Notes: generated from the letters alone by a model not told the origin. Counted from the first letter of the stretch, positions 22,210 to 34,424 are shown. The stretch is DNA of 64,000 bases from Maratus speciosus (GCA_963932465.1 OZ010788.1:671792484-671856483); one strand, 5' to 3'. A program made the numbers and translations.

Positions 22210-23517
22210 TATTTTTTATTGACGAAGAACTTAATAATCTTTAAATGCATTTCAAAAGATATGTCATTATGCATACATGCCAACCTTTGGCTTAAACGAA
22301 AAAACATACTTTGAACCAGAAAATTTGTTGCATTAAATGTGCTTTGCATTAAATATGGTAGGCAATTGAAAACTACGTACTTTCAATTATTAAATAAATT
22401 TTTGGTTCGAAGAATAATTTTTTGATTTAAAAAAAGTCGAAGTTTCGCATGTATACTTTATGTAAACTATTTTATATTAAAATTCTGTCTTTTTACTTTT
22501 TTCCCTTTGAATTCCTTCTATTTCTATCGCTGAAAGTTGATTGGCTGCTTTTCTCGTACCTGATTGGTCGAGAAAGTGGTAGGTCAAATCCTACGCCCAC
22601 CTTTTGTTCTCTGACTACTTTTTTTTTTATTTTTGGTAAGTTTCTATCATTATTTTCTTATTTCAGGATTATTTTGACGTAAATTCTTTGTTATTCTTAG
22701 TTATTTTTGTTCTTCACCATTTGTTTAAACCTCCACTGCTTTTTTTTTAATGTTTCCTGCCATTTTATCCTTTCTATTTAAGTATTGCGCGGCAGCGCAA
22801 TACTTATTTATTTCCAGTGTCACTTCCTAATGTTAATTTAACATGGAAAAGCCTATGGAGATCATAACTTTTTCATTTTTTCTTCCCACCTTTTTGTCCC
22901 TGATGCCACTCATTTTTTTTCTTTACTAATTCTAATAATATTATAAATTTAAAGTGTAAAAACGTTTGCCTGGCATCAGGGTCAAAACGGATGATAAAAT
23001 GCCTTTGCATATGGGTGAATTATAATCCAGAGAGTAACATGGGCTAATTTTTATTTACATTTTTCAAATATTTTTCTTAATAATTCCAAATTTCGTTTTT
23101 TTTCATTGAGAATCAACGGACATTTTTCCAATAAAATTTAACTTTTTTTTTTCATTGTTGCCAATAATTCAAAAGCCGTAATTATAATTTGTCTATTTTT
23201 AGTTGAATGATTTTCACGTGAAAAATTATTGAAATAGTTCTTTTAAGAATTAGAAAGAAGTTGAATATGGCGTCATAGTAGAAATAAAAATGACATTTTC
23301 AAACAGATATTTTACGTTCGGATTGGAAGTTTTTGTCCAAAGTACAGCAACTTGCATTACTGCACTGGTGAAAGATTTTGAATTATACATAAGTTAATTG
23401 CATCACAAATTGTGATGCAATACCGCACGAATCAAAATCAAGGCCTGATAATGATACCCTCCATTAATTTTGAAAAGTGTTCATCTGAATGCAGTAGTTA
23501 TTAAAAAACTTGACATA
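22210..23517. other. AT-rich DNA with one strong small hairpin
   Basis: A GTATTGCGC / GCGCAATAC hairpin lies at about 22784-22804. Frames at 22137-22349 and 22449-22682 have no support; the first overlaps a pogo terminus. Nothing else seen. Confidence 0.5.
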
Positions 23518-24268
23518 TTAAACAAAAACCTAATTTGAAGAACAAATTAAAAAAAACAAAATTTATTTCCTACATTGTTTCAGCCCGAAAAGGGACAGAT
23601 ATTAGGATATTTCATTCAATTTGTTCTACATTTAATGTTAAATTTTTGTAACAAATAAGTTAAACCAATTGAACATTAAAAAATAAAAATAAAATTCATA
23701 CAACATGGTACTTTAAACACCCTAAAAAATTAGATTCCATTCAAATGAAATCGAAATAAATCTTGGACTTTTTGAAAGCTTTGCATTTTGCAGGTATCTT
23801 ATCATTTTATGTACAGTCATCATAAAAATAATACAAAAATCTGGAATACAGATATTTAACACTGAAAAAGGGAAAACGTCCACGATTTATTTCGATTTCA
23901 TACAAAAATCTGGAATACAGATATTTAACACTGAAAAATGGAAAACGTCTACGATTTATTTCGATTTCATTTCATGACGACATGACGTTTCATGACGATT
24001 TCATGACATGGAAAACGTCTACGATTTATTTCGATTTCATTTGAACGGAATCTAAGTTTTTAGGGTGTTTAAAGTATCATGTTGTATGAATTTTATTTTT
24101 ATTTTTTAATGTTCAATTGGTTTAACTTATTTGTTACAAAAATTTAACATTAAATGTAGAACAAATTGAATGAAATATCCTAATATCTGTCCCTTCTCGG
24201 GCTGAAACAATGTAGGAAATAAATTTTGTTTTGTTTAAATTTGTTCTTCAAATTAGGTTTTTGTTTAA
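23518..24268. mobile_element. TTAA-bounded foldback, probably young (751 bp)
   Basis: Arms at about 23518-23775 and 24005-24268 are inverted copies with very few differences, from TTAAACAAAAACCTAATTTG to CAAATTAGGTTTTTGTTTAA. The centre holds a tandem duplication (ATCTGGAATACAGATATTTA occurs twice, at about 23839 and 23909) and short TTTCATGACG repeats. TTAA occurs at both edges but lies within the palindrome, so the exact boundary is uncertain. Confidence 0.75.
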
Positions 24269-24348
24269 TTCATTCATGCTGTCATCATAAGTTTCATTGG
24301 CTCTTACTATTCTGATTAAAATTTTCATTGCTGCAAGGCTTTGATGGG

Positions 24349-24600
24349 TGCCTTTTTAGGTGCGTTCGTAATTATATAAATACGTTGTACCTAGAGTCGT
24401 TGTTCAGTCAGTTTGTTTGTCCGTCCGCATATAACAGAGCAAAAACTATCCAAACGAATGGTCTGAAATTTTAAATATATAATTGATGCTAAATTTTCTC
24501 AAGTCATTTCAAATTTTACGAAAATCAGATGTATAGTTTAATGACAGGGTCAGTCAAAAGTTTTCCGTTACATGACGGCCAATGGGGAAAAAAAAATATT
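24349..24600 (+). mobile_element. Repeat F, copy 1
   Basis: A hairpin-type end, TAGGTGC (24357-24363) with GTACCTA (24387-24393), 6 of 7 pairs, encloses TTCGTAATTATATAAATACG. A GTTTGTTTGTCCGTCCGC tract follows, then one tandem-type unit ending near the poly-A at 24588-24596. It is the inverted relative of 58430-59030. Confidence 0.65.
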
Positions 24601-24644
24601 AGTTTATTACTGGTGCCAAAAGCAAATTTTGCAAAGAAAATTGA

Positions 24645-24662
24645 TCCCGAGTGCGACTCGGG
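24645..24662. repeat. Small perfect hairpin
   Basis: CCCGAGT and ACTCGGG separated by three bases. Confidence 0.6.
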
Positions 24663-25449
24663 GATGGTCCGCAAAGTGTTGATTGTCCGCAAAATGTGAC
24701 TTGATGAAGAGAGCAGTTAATTAATTGCTCTCGAAACTATAGTTGTGCTCTTTACTCATCCTATTGAGAAAACCAAAATTCGTTTCGTGTTTTATTCCAC
24801 TAGCAGGTCTGTTATACGTACGAACCCTGTCTTGCTACACAAACAGCTTCATAAGTGTAGTTATACAGAAAATCACTTAATTATGCTATATGTCCATTTG
24901 TGACCACAGAAGAGGGGTATATTGTGTGAGAAGGTAAAATTACCAAACCCTCCAAACCTCATTCTACGTCTTCATTCTTAAGGGTTTTGTGATTTTATGC
25001 ACGTTTTTATTCTTGCATGTAGAGCTAAGTCAGGGTTCGTACGGACACAGTTATCTTCCAGGTGAAGGATCAGTATTTTTTTTACAGAAAAATAAATCTA
25101 GTTTAAACGGGCGAAATTTCGCCTTATTTAAGGAGAGATTAAGGAGAGATGAGAAAGTACTGGCACCGACGAATTCCCTGGTCTAGAAATTCCAGGACCC
25201 TTACGAACCCTGAAACTGCTATGATTTCACGTTGCAGTAAAATCATGCAACTTTTCTTTTGCCTCTTCTGTGAAATTTACTTTTGTCGAGATGTGTCACT
25301 TTTCTTGTGGGAGATATGTTTCGTCTCGAGTTTAAAATGTTATTAAAATGTATATATTATAAAAAAAATTACAAAGTTATTTGCTAATACAAAAATATCT
25401 TTCAAAAAATTCTGGCATTTATGCGAAAAATAAATACCAAACATGAAAA
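24663..25449. other. DNA without a recognisable gene
   Basis: Frames at 24989-25186 and 25149-25346 overlap each other and lack any domain. A nine-base AAGGAGAGA repeat occurs near 25130-25150. Nothing else seen. Confidence 0.45.
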
Positions 25450-25805
25450 TAAATACTTGGAATTTCAAAGGCTTTTAAACGTCAATTATTGACGCATGTA
25501 CGTGTCTTTATAATTTATATCAAAATGTTTATGACGTTTTTATTTATTCTAAAGTATTGATAGCTTATAATAGTGGAGAAAGCCTTTTAAGCAGGGACTG
25601 GAGGAGCAAAATGTCAGCATTTTAAGAAGTACTCTGACAGCGGACGAAGTTGAAGTTAAAAGGTTCTGTTATTCACTTATCGTTTAAAAGTACTTTGGGT
25701 TGTAGATTGTAAAAGTTATATCATCCCTTCATTTTGTCGACACACTTTTCAGGAAATATGCCTCTTCTAAAGTACGCGAAACAAAATGCAAATGTCACAG
25801 CACGA
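25450..25805 (+). repeat. Dispersed repeat B, copy 4
   Basis: TTTTAAGCAGGGACTGGAGG, GAAGTTAAAAGGTTCTGTTA and the CTTATCGTTTAAAAGTACTT block match copies 3, 5 and 6. It abuts the mariner-like element at 25818. Confidence 0.6.
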
Positions 25806-25817
25806 TCAATATACATA

Positions 25818-26366
25818 GAGCATCCATAAAAGAATGTTCCAGTTTTAAATTTTAATAGTATCCACTTTAAGAGTCGTAGAGGGTTGGTTCAAGGTTACAA
25901 AGAAAGCGTTAACTCCTACAATTTTAGATAAGCGCATGCGCGAGTTCTGCTTTGTTATGGACTCGTATGTTGTGCCACATACGCAAAATGGCGACTCCTG
26001 AGCATAAAGCATTATTGCTGGGCTAAAGATTTGAAAGCTGTTAGAGCCATGCGATTTTCTCCTTTGGAGCTTCTTAAAAGATCGCGTCTACGTTCCGCCG
26101 CTACCTTATGATTTGCCAGAGTTGAGAGACATAAAATGGAAGAGGCTATGGCTTCCATGACTCCGGACTGGATAACCGAAATGTGGAAAGAATTGGACTT
26201 AATTTTGGATGTGTGCCGTATAAATAAAAGGTGCAGCTATTGGACATTTGTAAGAAAAACAAGACTTATTTACTATCTATTTGATGTATGATTTGTTGTC
26301 AATAGAAATAAATTAAACTGTTATAATTCGCCATTGAAACTGGGACATTGTTTAATGGGCGTCTTG
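25818..26366 (+). mobile_element. Mariner-like deletion derivative, copy 1
   Basis: Imperfect TIRs (left CATCCATAAAAGAATGTTCC, right the inverted GGACATTGTTTAATGG region) and flanking TA. Only the two ends of the transposase gene remain, joined after a large internal deletion. A second copy, inverted, is at 48824-49312 and shares the same joined structure. Confidence 0.8.
25988..26291 (+). pseudogene. Mariner-like transposase, N- and C-terminal remnants fused by deletion
   Basis: ATG at 25988 begins MATPEHKA, like the MxTPEQKAFCV start of one arthropod mariner-like group, and stops within 12 residues. A C-terminal frame, 26112-26291, reads MEEAMASMTPDWITEMWKEL then LDLILDVCRINK. This corresponds to the conserved end of such transposases, where an I-x-x-E-x-L-x-x-V-W-x-E-L stretch precedes RLDVCRVTNGAHIE. 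The DDD catalytic core is missing, so it is not functional. Family placement is from memory of the motif. Confidence 0.65.
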
Positions 26367-26636
26367 TATTATAATTTAAATAGCAATTGAGATGCTAGAA
26401 GTGTTGTCAGGCGTCCACCGTAAATCTGGACTGCAAATGCTTTGGACACAGTATTTTAAAGTGATTTTCATCGCCTTCGGCAGAATTAATTGCGATTAAA
26501 TATGGCGAAATAAACTGTAAAAAATGAGTGGTGACGCGAGAATTGGGAGGCGTGATTTATGCAGGAAACCTGTCCACTCATTAGCTAGAGTGTACTTTTT
26601 TAATAATTTGACATTCCGAAATAATGTGCAAGTAAA

Positions 26637-27702
26637 ATTAGTATGTTGTGGCCATCACAAAACTTTCTTCTATATAAATCACGTCCATTAAATCCTTTAA
26701 ATAGTACAAAAAATGACATCAATTTAGTACAAAATCATATCAATGTATATATGAATTTGAAGTTTCATGAAAATTCGTGCATTAGTTCTTGAGATAGAGC
26801 TATAGCGGAGATTCTGAAAAATGTAGCATAGCAGCGCCACCTGTTGAGCAATTTACACCAAAACATAAACAGCACTAATCCATATCAGGGTATACCTGAA
26901 TCTGAAGTTTGTTGAAAATACATGCATTAGTTCTTGAGATAAAGCTATTGCGGGATTTTAAAAAAAATGCAGCATACCAGCGCCACCTGTTGAGCGATTT
27001 ACACCAAAATCTATAAAATGTCAATTCATGTCAAGGACTAACGGAATATGAAGTTTCATGAAATTCCGTGCATAAGTTCTGGAGATTGAGCTATTGTGTA
27101 AATCGTGAAAAATGCTGCATAGCAGCGTCACCTGTTGAGCGATTTACACCAAAAACTAAACAGCACTAATTCATATCCAGGTATACCTGAATCTGAAATT
27201 TGTTGAAAATCCAAGTATTAGTTCTTGAGATAGAGCTAGTGAGGAAATTACAAATGATGCAGCATAGCAGAGCCACCTGTTGAGCGATTTACACCAAAAT
27301 GCATAGAACATCAATTCATGTCGAAAACTAACTAAATCTGAAGTTTGATGAAAATCCGTGCGTTAGTTCTGGAGATAGAGCTATTGTGGCAATCGTGAAG
27401 AATTTTGCATGGCAGCGCCACCTCTTGAGCGATTTACACCAAAAACTAATCAGCACCCATTTATGTCAAGGACTAACTGAATATAAATTTTTATTAAATT
27501 CCGTGCATCAGTTCTTGAGATAGAGCGCCTATAAAATTTTTGTCACATACAGACAGACAGACTCACAGACAGACATTTTGTAAAAATATGTTTCTCGGGA
27601 TCTCTGACCCCCGAAAACGTGTAAATCCGTCGAGAACTGAAAGTTGAAAATTTTCACGAATCCAATACTTGAAGAAAGAAAGATTTAGAAGAAAGTAAAA
27701 AG
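26637..27702 (-). mobile_element. Helitron/Helentron-like element, family H copy 2
   Basis: Reverse orientation. On the minus strand it starts TTTTTACTTTCTTCTAAATC, passes a GTCTGTCTGT tract (27548-27575), then five tandem units of about 143 bp (a CACCTGTTGAGC-type marker occurs five times). It ends with the subterminal AGAAGAAAGTTTTG, the small hairpin TTGTG-ATGGC-CACAA, then CATACTAA followed by T. A CTRR end after a short hairpin is the Helitron hallmark. Confidence 0.75.
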
Positions 27703-27937
27703 GAAGAGAAATCAGCATAGTTAAAGAAAGAAAATTCACAATAATTTAACAATACGTCTCCGTTTAATAAGGTAAAAGACGATGAAACTAAGGCTTGCTA
27801 AAAGTGATAGAAAAACTTTTACAAGGCAAATAAAAACATTTATTCAGATCGACATGTTTCAAAGCTCAGGCGACGACACTCTCAAGATCTATAATGATGT
27901 AAATAAATTTCGCAAAAAAAAAAAAAAAAAAAAAAAA
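27703..27937 (+). repeat. Sequence ending in a 24-base poly(A)
   Basis: Unrecognised sequence followed by A(24) at 27914-27937. The arrangement could be a retroposed 3' end, but no target duplication was found. Confidence 0.35.
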
Positions 27938-28085
27938 TGAAAACTGATGAACTGAAAAATAATTGAAATCGCAAGAAACAATGGCTATATAGAAAGCGCA
28001 ATAACTAGAAAACAGGAATTCTGCTTTTTCAGAATTTAGTGTCGCCCCCGATGAAAAAAAAATATATGTATATAAATATAGATAC

Positions 28086-28130
28086 AGTAGAGACCCGATT
28101 ATCCGAGTTAATCGAACTTATATCTTTGGA
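28086..28130 (+). mobile_element. Solo pogo-like terminus
   Basis: CAGTAGAGACCCGATTATCC resembles the family 3 end. No matching right end was found downstream. Confidence 0.5.
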
Positions 28131-28949
28131 ATAGATCATTTTTTTCTGATGGACTCATGGCTTCTAAAAGCTACAGAAAAGTAAATTAGAAAAAATGTTT
28201 AACAAAAACAATTTGACAATATTTTTCAATATTTAAAGAATGAGAATTAATGTTTCGTCCTTTTTAAACCATTTTTATTCATTAACAAATCCGTGTTTTC
28301 ATTATTCGTCACAATGATTATTCATCTACAAACATTTTAATTGAAACTTTCTTTATAAGAGCTCTTTTCAGCACAATAATAAACATAACATTGATTCACA
28401 CATTGATGGAAAAACAAATGTACATTCAAGCATTTTTTTTTTCATTTAAGATAGAATGTGATCTACTTAATATTATCAATTTTGTTGACGCGTCTTAAGC
28501 ATTTATAAGTTTGTATATATGTACATTGATATATTAATATACTTAATATACTTCATATTTTCAAGTGTACCTGGAATAAAAACTTTCTTTCAGCTTATAT
28601 ATATTTAATTAAATAATTAATAAAAAAATTAGATATGTTAACGTTAACTTTTAATAAGATACTAAATACTCCATTTTCACTATTTGCATACACCTTTTAT
28701 ATATAAATTGTCAGGATTTCATGTTTTTTTCAGAAACTGTTTCAAGTAATATACATTCATTTAAAAATAATAACTTATTTCAATTTGTCAATATTTGAAA
28801 AAAGAACTTTAACCTTTAAATTTTTATTTATTTTTTAAACTTTTTTCTGATGGTTAACAAATTTGTAATCTATTTCGTCATTCTAATTATTGAAAGAAAA
28901 ACAAAACGAGATAAGGAAAAATAATTTGAAGAAAAATATGAACATTTAT
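28131..28949. other. AT-rich DNA, nothing seen
   Basis: No gene, repeat end or RNA recognised. Confidence 0.5.
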
Positions 28950-29275
28950 GTGTCTTCATATTTTGTGTCAAAATAGTTTTGGCTTGCAACACCTTCAGAC
29001 AGCTGAGAAGGCAACATCTTTTCCAGTGATTGAATTTCCAGAAGTTTTACAAGCGTTCTGATATCACACGAATTGGATGTTAAAAGCTTTTTTCATTCAC
29101 TTACTTTTTAAACGTACACTCACAAAAGTTTTCATCCTCTACGACGACATAATTTTTGCGAAAATATGTCTTTCGTGAGATCGATAAATACAATATAAAT
29201 TTACAGAAGAATAGTTTTTATAAGATGAAATGCTACTGAATAACGAAGTGTTGATCTTACGTAGGTTGACGTTCC
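28950..29275 (+). repeat. Dispersed repeat B, copy 5
   Basis: Contains GATATCACACGAATTGGATG, GTTAAAAGCTTTTTTCATTC and the TTTTTGCGAAAATATGTCTT block seen in copies 3 and 4. Confidence 0.55.
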
Positions 29276-29714
29276 AAATATGTGATTTTTCTTTTCAAAT
29301 TATTTTAGTACGAATAATCTCGCTCAACGATTTAAAAAAACACATTATTATTATTATTAACATCAGTAAATGATGAATTAGATGTTAATTTTAATGGAAA
29401 AATTAATTTAATAATAATTTATTTTCTAATTCTAAATATAAAAATAGTGATAGCATATACAGACTAAGTTATGTGGTTATGTTTATAAAGTAAAAAATAA
29501 ATAAAAAAATAATGTAAAGTAAAATTGGAAATAATTGTTTGCTTTTATTACTGTAATTGTTGTTAATGTGTTCACTAATTACTCTTTAGGAAAATACAAT
29601 AAATACATAAACTAAAATTATTTTGACATTTCTTGCGTTACTATGCCAAATAAAGTAAATTAAAAATATAGAATAAAAATAAAATTACATTGAAACTTTT
29701 AAAGGTAGTTGTTA
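29276..29714. other. AT-rich DNA, nothing seen
   Basis: Short ATT triplet run near 29343-29358; otherwise nothing recognised. Confidence 0.5.
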
Positions 29715-29975
29715 CAACCAAATTCATCCACTCTTTTAAAATATGGAAAATAATGGTCTTAGTGTTTTATGTAAACATAATTTAATTTAATTATTTTTTT
29801 AAATATTCTAAAATGCTGATATATTTTAAGAGGCAATTCCTTTTAAAAACGAACTACAAGATCAAATTTGCAACGTTTATGAAGTATTTAGATTTACGAC
29901 CTTTTGACGTTAAACTTTTTGTCAGTCACATATTGTTTAAAAATACCTTAATGGATGGATTATATCTTAATGGAC
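29715..29975 (+). repeat. Dispersed repeat B, copy 6 (partial)
   Basis: Contains CACTCTTTTAAAATATGG, GAGGCAATTCCTTTTAAAAA and TTTTGACGTTAAACTTTTTG. Confidence 0.55.
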
Positions 29976-30614
29976 CTTAACGTGGATTAAGGGGGTAGGA
30001 TACCTTTGAACACGTCGAAAAAGGAAAAAAAAAATATCACTATGTTTCACGCTTTAAAGCTTGTGTAATAAGTCAAAACTAAAAATCAAGCTTCATTTAA
30101 TATAAAGCTCATATTTAAATTTATATTTAAAAATATATATATAGTTGTAAATTCATAAATAAATATTGACATGATAAGTTTAAAAATATCTATACTAATA
30201 ACACATACTGGACAATTGCACCATAAAATATAATAAATAAAGACACAATCTTGGTTAATGGTGCACAAAACTCGAACTTTAATAAGCTAAAAGTTAACTT
30301 CTACGTTTGGAGCTGTTTCTACAGCCGTCTTCAGGAAAATAGGATGATAAAAAGGTTCAAAGTTCAGAGACGAAAGCTTCCTGTGCAAAAGAGTTTGTCT
30401 CTTGCACAGGACTTGAAATATTTTATGGAAGAGTGGAAGTAAGGGAATCTAATGATCTATGTCTGCCGGAATATAACAACAAAGGTATTAGACCGAGAGC
30501 TGGCAGCACAGGCAACCACCTCATCATCGAGTTGGAGGCTGAATTTCCAGAATTAGCTAAAACTCGATTCCCATATTAAAAGGCAATCGGTCTGCCAAGT
30601 CCTATCTTGGTGGA
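29976..30614. other. DNA without a confirmed gene; one hairpin
   Basis: A plus-strand frame at 30251-30442 is moderately GC-richer but has no recognisable domain. It spans a 9-bp hairpin (CCTGTGCAA near 30379, TTGCACAGG near 30403). Possible repeat material. Confidence 0.35.
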
Positions 30615-30766
30615 AAACACCTAAAAACCTGATTTTAGCGGTCGACTCGTAGGTTTATCATTGCGTTTTACTGCACCCAAAGATATGAAAATATGGAAGA
30701 CTGGGAGCAGGAAAACACAATGGTAATCCTACGAGTCAATTGGTAAAATCGGGTTTTTAGGTGTTT
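30615..30766. mobile_element. Palindromic MITE (152 bp)
   Basis: AAACACCTAAAAACCTGATT at the left pairs with AATCGGGTTTTTAGGTGTTT at the right; the arms continue inward through GACTCGTAGG / CCTACGAGTC to a short loop. Confidence 0.85.
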
Positions 30767-30769
30767 ATG

Positions 30770-31005
30770 CATTTTTGTAACGTAGAAAATATAGGGCTCT
30801 AGGCACGAATGGGTATATATTTTTATTAGCCATTTAGTGGACAGTGATTTATGTAAAGTTCTTTTGCAGATGATTATGAAACAAATTCTTTTTAAGCCTC
30901 AAATATGATTATTCTTAATTTATTATTACTAATACTTACATTGTTATTAGTCTTTGAAAAGAAATAATTATATATTTTTAGTAGTTCATAAAATGCTAAT
31001 TGAAG
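30770..31005 (+). repeat. Dispersed repeat M, copy 1
   Basis: Inverted relative of 42450-42675. Shared blocks are TATTAGCCATTTAG, TTTATGTAAAGT and TAGTAGTTCATA-type. Confidence 0.6.
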
Positions 31006-31309
31006 TACATAATATAGAATTTAAAAGCTTATTTTATATAAATTGAGACAAAACATATAATTATGCATATTATATTATTACAAATATTATGCATATTCCC
31101 ATATTTAATATGTTTACATTTATCAAATTATTACAAAAAAATATTACCGTAATTTTTTCTAGAATTTTTCCTGTTCATTTTGCAACATTTTAAAGTGATT
31201 TCATCAATAAATTTGAGAAAAGAAAAATTCAGGTCAAAAAGATTAATCTACGGATATATAATATGACTACAAACGAAAATATACAATAATCTTTTCCAGT
31301 TATCCACGA
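31006..31309. other. AT-rich DNA, nothing seen
   Basis: Nothing recognised. Confidence 0.5.
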
Positions 31310-31480
31310 TTCCAAAAAAAATATTTCTTTATCTTTAGAAACCGCGAAACTAATCTATTTTTGAGATTTAATGAAGCATTTGTAAAACCAAAATTTCTTT
31401 TGCTGCCACTGATTTTCAGAAACATTTCCGAATAGTTTTTGTAGTGTATGAATCAGCTTTTGCTACCTGGATTATGGGTT
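31310..31480 (+). repeat. Dispersed repeat N, copy 1
   Basis: Inverted relative of 33365-33525. Shared blocks are TCTTTAGAAACC, TTTAATGAAGCA, CTTTTGCTG and TTTTC(A/G)GAAAC. Confidence 0.65.
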
Positions 31481-31605
31481 TTTCGAATGCTATCCATTCT
31501 CAATTAAGTTGTCTCCGGACTCTTAAAGCTTTAACAATTTCCAAATTTTATTTTTTTTAGATGTTAAACCCCTATATTTTCTGAACATTTTGATATAATC
31601 ATGGA

Positions 31606-31767
31606 TGAGAGCGCTCCGACCCAAATGACATTTTGCTACCACTAAATTTTAATGGTATTTCTCGCCTTATCAAAAGACAGAATTCCTGAGATTTAATAAA
31701 GCAAATAATACTATTAAAATTTAGTGGTGGAAATCAATCATTTGGGTCGGAGCGCTCGCATCCCTGT
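31606..31767. mobile_element. Short TIR element, family D copy 3
   Basis: GAGCGCTCCGACCCAAATGA at the left pairs with TCATTTGGGTCGGAGCGCTC at the right. Internally, CCACTAAATTTTAATGGTAT pairs with its inverse ending TTTAGTGG. It is the best preserved D copy. Confidence 0.8.
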
Positions 31768-32500
31768 ATGATTGTTTCCTTGAAATTCCCATTAGACCAG
31801 ACTTTATGGCTTTTAGAATTATACCCGCTCAATAGCGGAAGCGACGTTTCCGATACTTTGAAGTTATTTTTCTCCAAATCACGTTTTTGGGCATAACGCA
31901 CGCTTTCTCAAAAGCTTCTCAAAAAATTCTCTTTCATGAAATTTTCGAAACACAGTATAAACTTAATCAAAATTTCCTTTTTATTGTTCAAAAAAATATT
32001 TTTTAGGTGATTATACTGTGTAAATTTTCTACATTTTGCACTAACTAAATACAACTTTGTATTAAAAATATAAAAATGCTTTAAATACAAATTTATTTAA
32101 GTTCAGTGTAATTATTATAATCTGAAGTATAAACAGGCACCAAAATTTTTTTTTTCTAGTTGCAAAATTTATTTTCAATCCTGCGCGTAAGCTGTTATGC
32201 CAATTTTCAGCTCGTCAAATGTCTGACAGTTTGCAGCCACCTGTAAATACTAATTCTGCAACTTGCAATTTTTAAAATACATGAAATGAAAGAACATACT
32301 TATATCTTTCATCCCAATCAAAATTGTGTCTTAAAATTTGTATTTTAAGATATTAAATGTTGAATATGTTTTTTTTTTCCAAGTGTAAGTGTTTTGGGAC
32401 CCCTTAAACATGCTTTGCAACAAGTATGATAAATTAATAGCATTAACATTAACACTGATATTATTTTGCTATTACTGCATTTATAAATTCAGTTACGCAG
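31768..32500. other. AT-rich DNA, nothing seen
   Basis: The minus-strand frame at 31908-32090 is unsupported. Nothing else recognised. Confidence 0.5.
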
Positions 32501-33375
32501 CTGAAAATGTAAGCTGAGTAATGTTAGCATCTTCAAAACAGAAAATGTAAGCTGAGTAATGTTAGCATCTTCAAAACAGAAAATGTAAGCTGAGTAATGA
32601 CAGCATCGTCAAAACAGAAAATGTAAGCTGAGTAATGACAGCATCGTCAAAACAGAAAATGTAAGCTGAGTAATGACAGCATCGTCAAAACAGAAAATGT
32701 AAGCTGAGTAATGACAGCATCGTCAAAACTGAACGTGTAAGCTGAGTAATGACACCATCTTAAAAACAGAAAATGTAAGCTGAGTAATGACAGGATCGTC
32801 AAAACAGAAAATGTAAGCTGAGTAATGACAGCATCGTCAAAACAGAAAATGTAAGCTGAGTAATCACAGCATCGTCAAAACTGAAAATGTAAGCTGAGTA
32901 ATGACAGCATCGTAAAAACAGAAAATGTAAGCTGAGTAATGACAGCATCGTAAAAACAGAAAATGTAAGCTGAGTAATGACAGCATCGTCAAAACAGAAA
33001 ATGTAAGCTGAGTAATGACAGCATCGTCAAAACAGAAAATGTAAGCTGAGTAATGACAGCATCGTCAAAACAGAAAATTTTTTGCTGAGTAATGACAGCA
33101 TCGTCAAAACTGAAAATGTAAGCTGAGTAATGACAGCATCGTAAAAACAGAAAATGTAAGCTGAGTAATGACAGCATCGTCAAAACTGAAAATGTAAGCT
33201 GAGTAATGACAGCATCGTAAAAACAGAAAATGTAAGCTGAGTAATGACAGCATCGTAAAACTAGAAATGTAAGCTGAGTAATGACAGCATCGAAAAAACA
33301 GAAAATGTAAGCTGAGCAATGACAGCATCGTAAAAACAGAAAATGTAAGCAGAGTAATGACAACATCGTAAAAAC
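32501..33375. repeat. 38-bp minisatellite, about 23 units
   Basis: The unit is GAAAATGTAAGCTGAGTAAT followed by GACAGCATCGTCAAAACA. The first units carry TTAGCATCTTC, the middle ones GACAGCATCGTC and the later ones mostly GCATCGTA, so variants are spatially ordered. Because 38 is not a multiple of three, the minus strand can be read in shifting frames as LLSLHFLFLRCCHYSAYIF-type repeats (32989-33638); these are by-products, not genes. Confidence 0.95.
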
Positions 33376-33525
33376 TTATATCCAGGTTGAGAAAACTGAT
33401 TAATAGAGTATAAAGACTGTTCGGAAACGTTTCCGAAAATCGGGGACAGCAAAAGGAACTTTTTTTTTATAAGTGCTTCATTAAATCTAAAAAATATACT
33501 GGTTCTATGGTTTCTAAAGATAAAT
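33365..33525 (-). repeat. Dispersed repeat N, copy 2
   Basis: Inverted copy of 31310-31480. It lies between the minisatellite and the pogo-like element at 33527. Confidence 0.65.
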
Positions 33526-33526
33526 A

Positions 33527-34187
33527 CAGTAGAACATCGATTATCCGAAGTAATTGGGACCGACCCTCTTTCGGAAAATCGAAATTTTTGGATAATCGAG
33601 AATGCTTCAATTCTAAGATTAAGGAGAAATATATGCAATATTTCTAATTATGGTAACAGATGCTTAATAAAAATAAAGCAATAGCAAAATAGAAACAAGA
33701 ATAAATTACCTGAATTTTAATTTTGAAATTAAATACCCTTTACATATATCACAAGGGTTTGGAAAATGTTTTGTTTGTCGCAGTTTAGATTGCTTTTTCT
33801 TTGAAGCTCTATCACGGAGTTTATTATTATTATTAATTCACCAGTTTCACAGTCTTTCTGCTGTTCTAGCCATGCCAAACCTTTTGCAAAACATTCAAAA
33901 TCTGCAGAATTGCTAATTTGTTCGTTTTCTTTGTTTCACACCGCAGGTTACGGGAGCTCAAGTTAAATTCAAAAGAACTCTAAGAAAGGGGATCGAAAAT
34001 ATTTATATGTACTCGCAGTTCAGAAAGGACCGCTTTCACACAAGGAATACGGCAATTAAAAAAATAAAAATAAAATAAAGTTTTCAAAATGGATTTTACA
34101 CTCAAGGTAATAGAAAAATATATTAAATGAATTTCGGTTAATCGAGAGTTTCGGTTAAAAGGGTTTCGGATAAAAGCGGTTCTACTG
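33527..34187 (-). mobile_element. Pogo/Tigger-like element, family 3 copy b
   Basis: Ends CAGTAGAACATCGATTATCC and, inverted, GGATAAAAGCGGTTCTACTG, with TA on both sides. The interior matches copy a in reverse, including the decayed transposase block near 33860-33900. Noncoding now. Confidence 0.85.
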
Positions 34188-34424
34188 TAACTCTTTAAAA
34201 ATCGTGGGTATTTTAGAAAAGGTTATTGTATATTTTTGTTTGTGATTATGTTATATTTTCGTAGACAAAAAATCATCTGCTTTTTTTTACTATGCAATAC
34301 ACTTTTATGAAATTCTGGGAGGTTTAAAGTATTAATAATACATTTCTTGCAATGACTATAACGTAATAAAAATGCTTCACATATATCTCAACAGCATTAA
34401 GCTGCATAATAATTTCATAAACTT

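Noticed and set aside
32501..33375. CRISPR array
   Set aside because: Units are contiguous tandem copies without unique spacers, in a eukaryotic context; it is a minisatellite.
32989..33638. Three overlapping minus-strand frames of 74-125 codons
   Set aside because: They are the 38-bp minisatellite read in shifting frames, with the tail of the third running into a pogo-like terminus.
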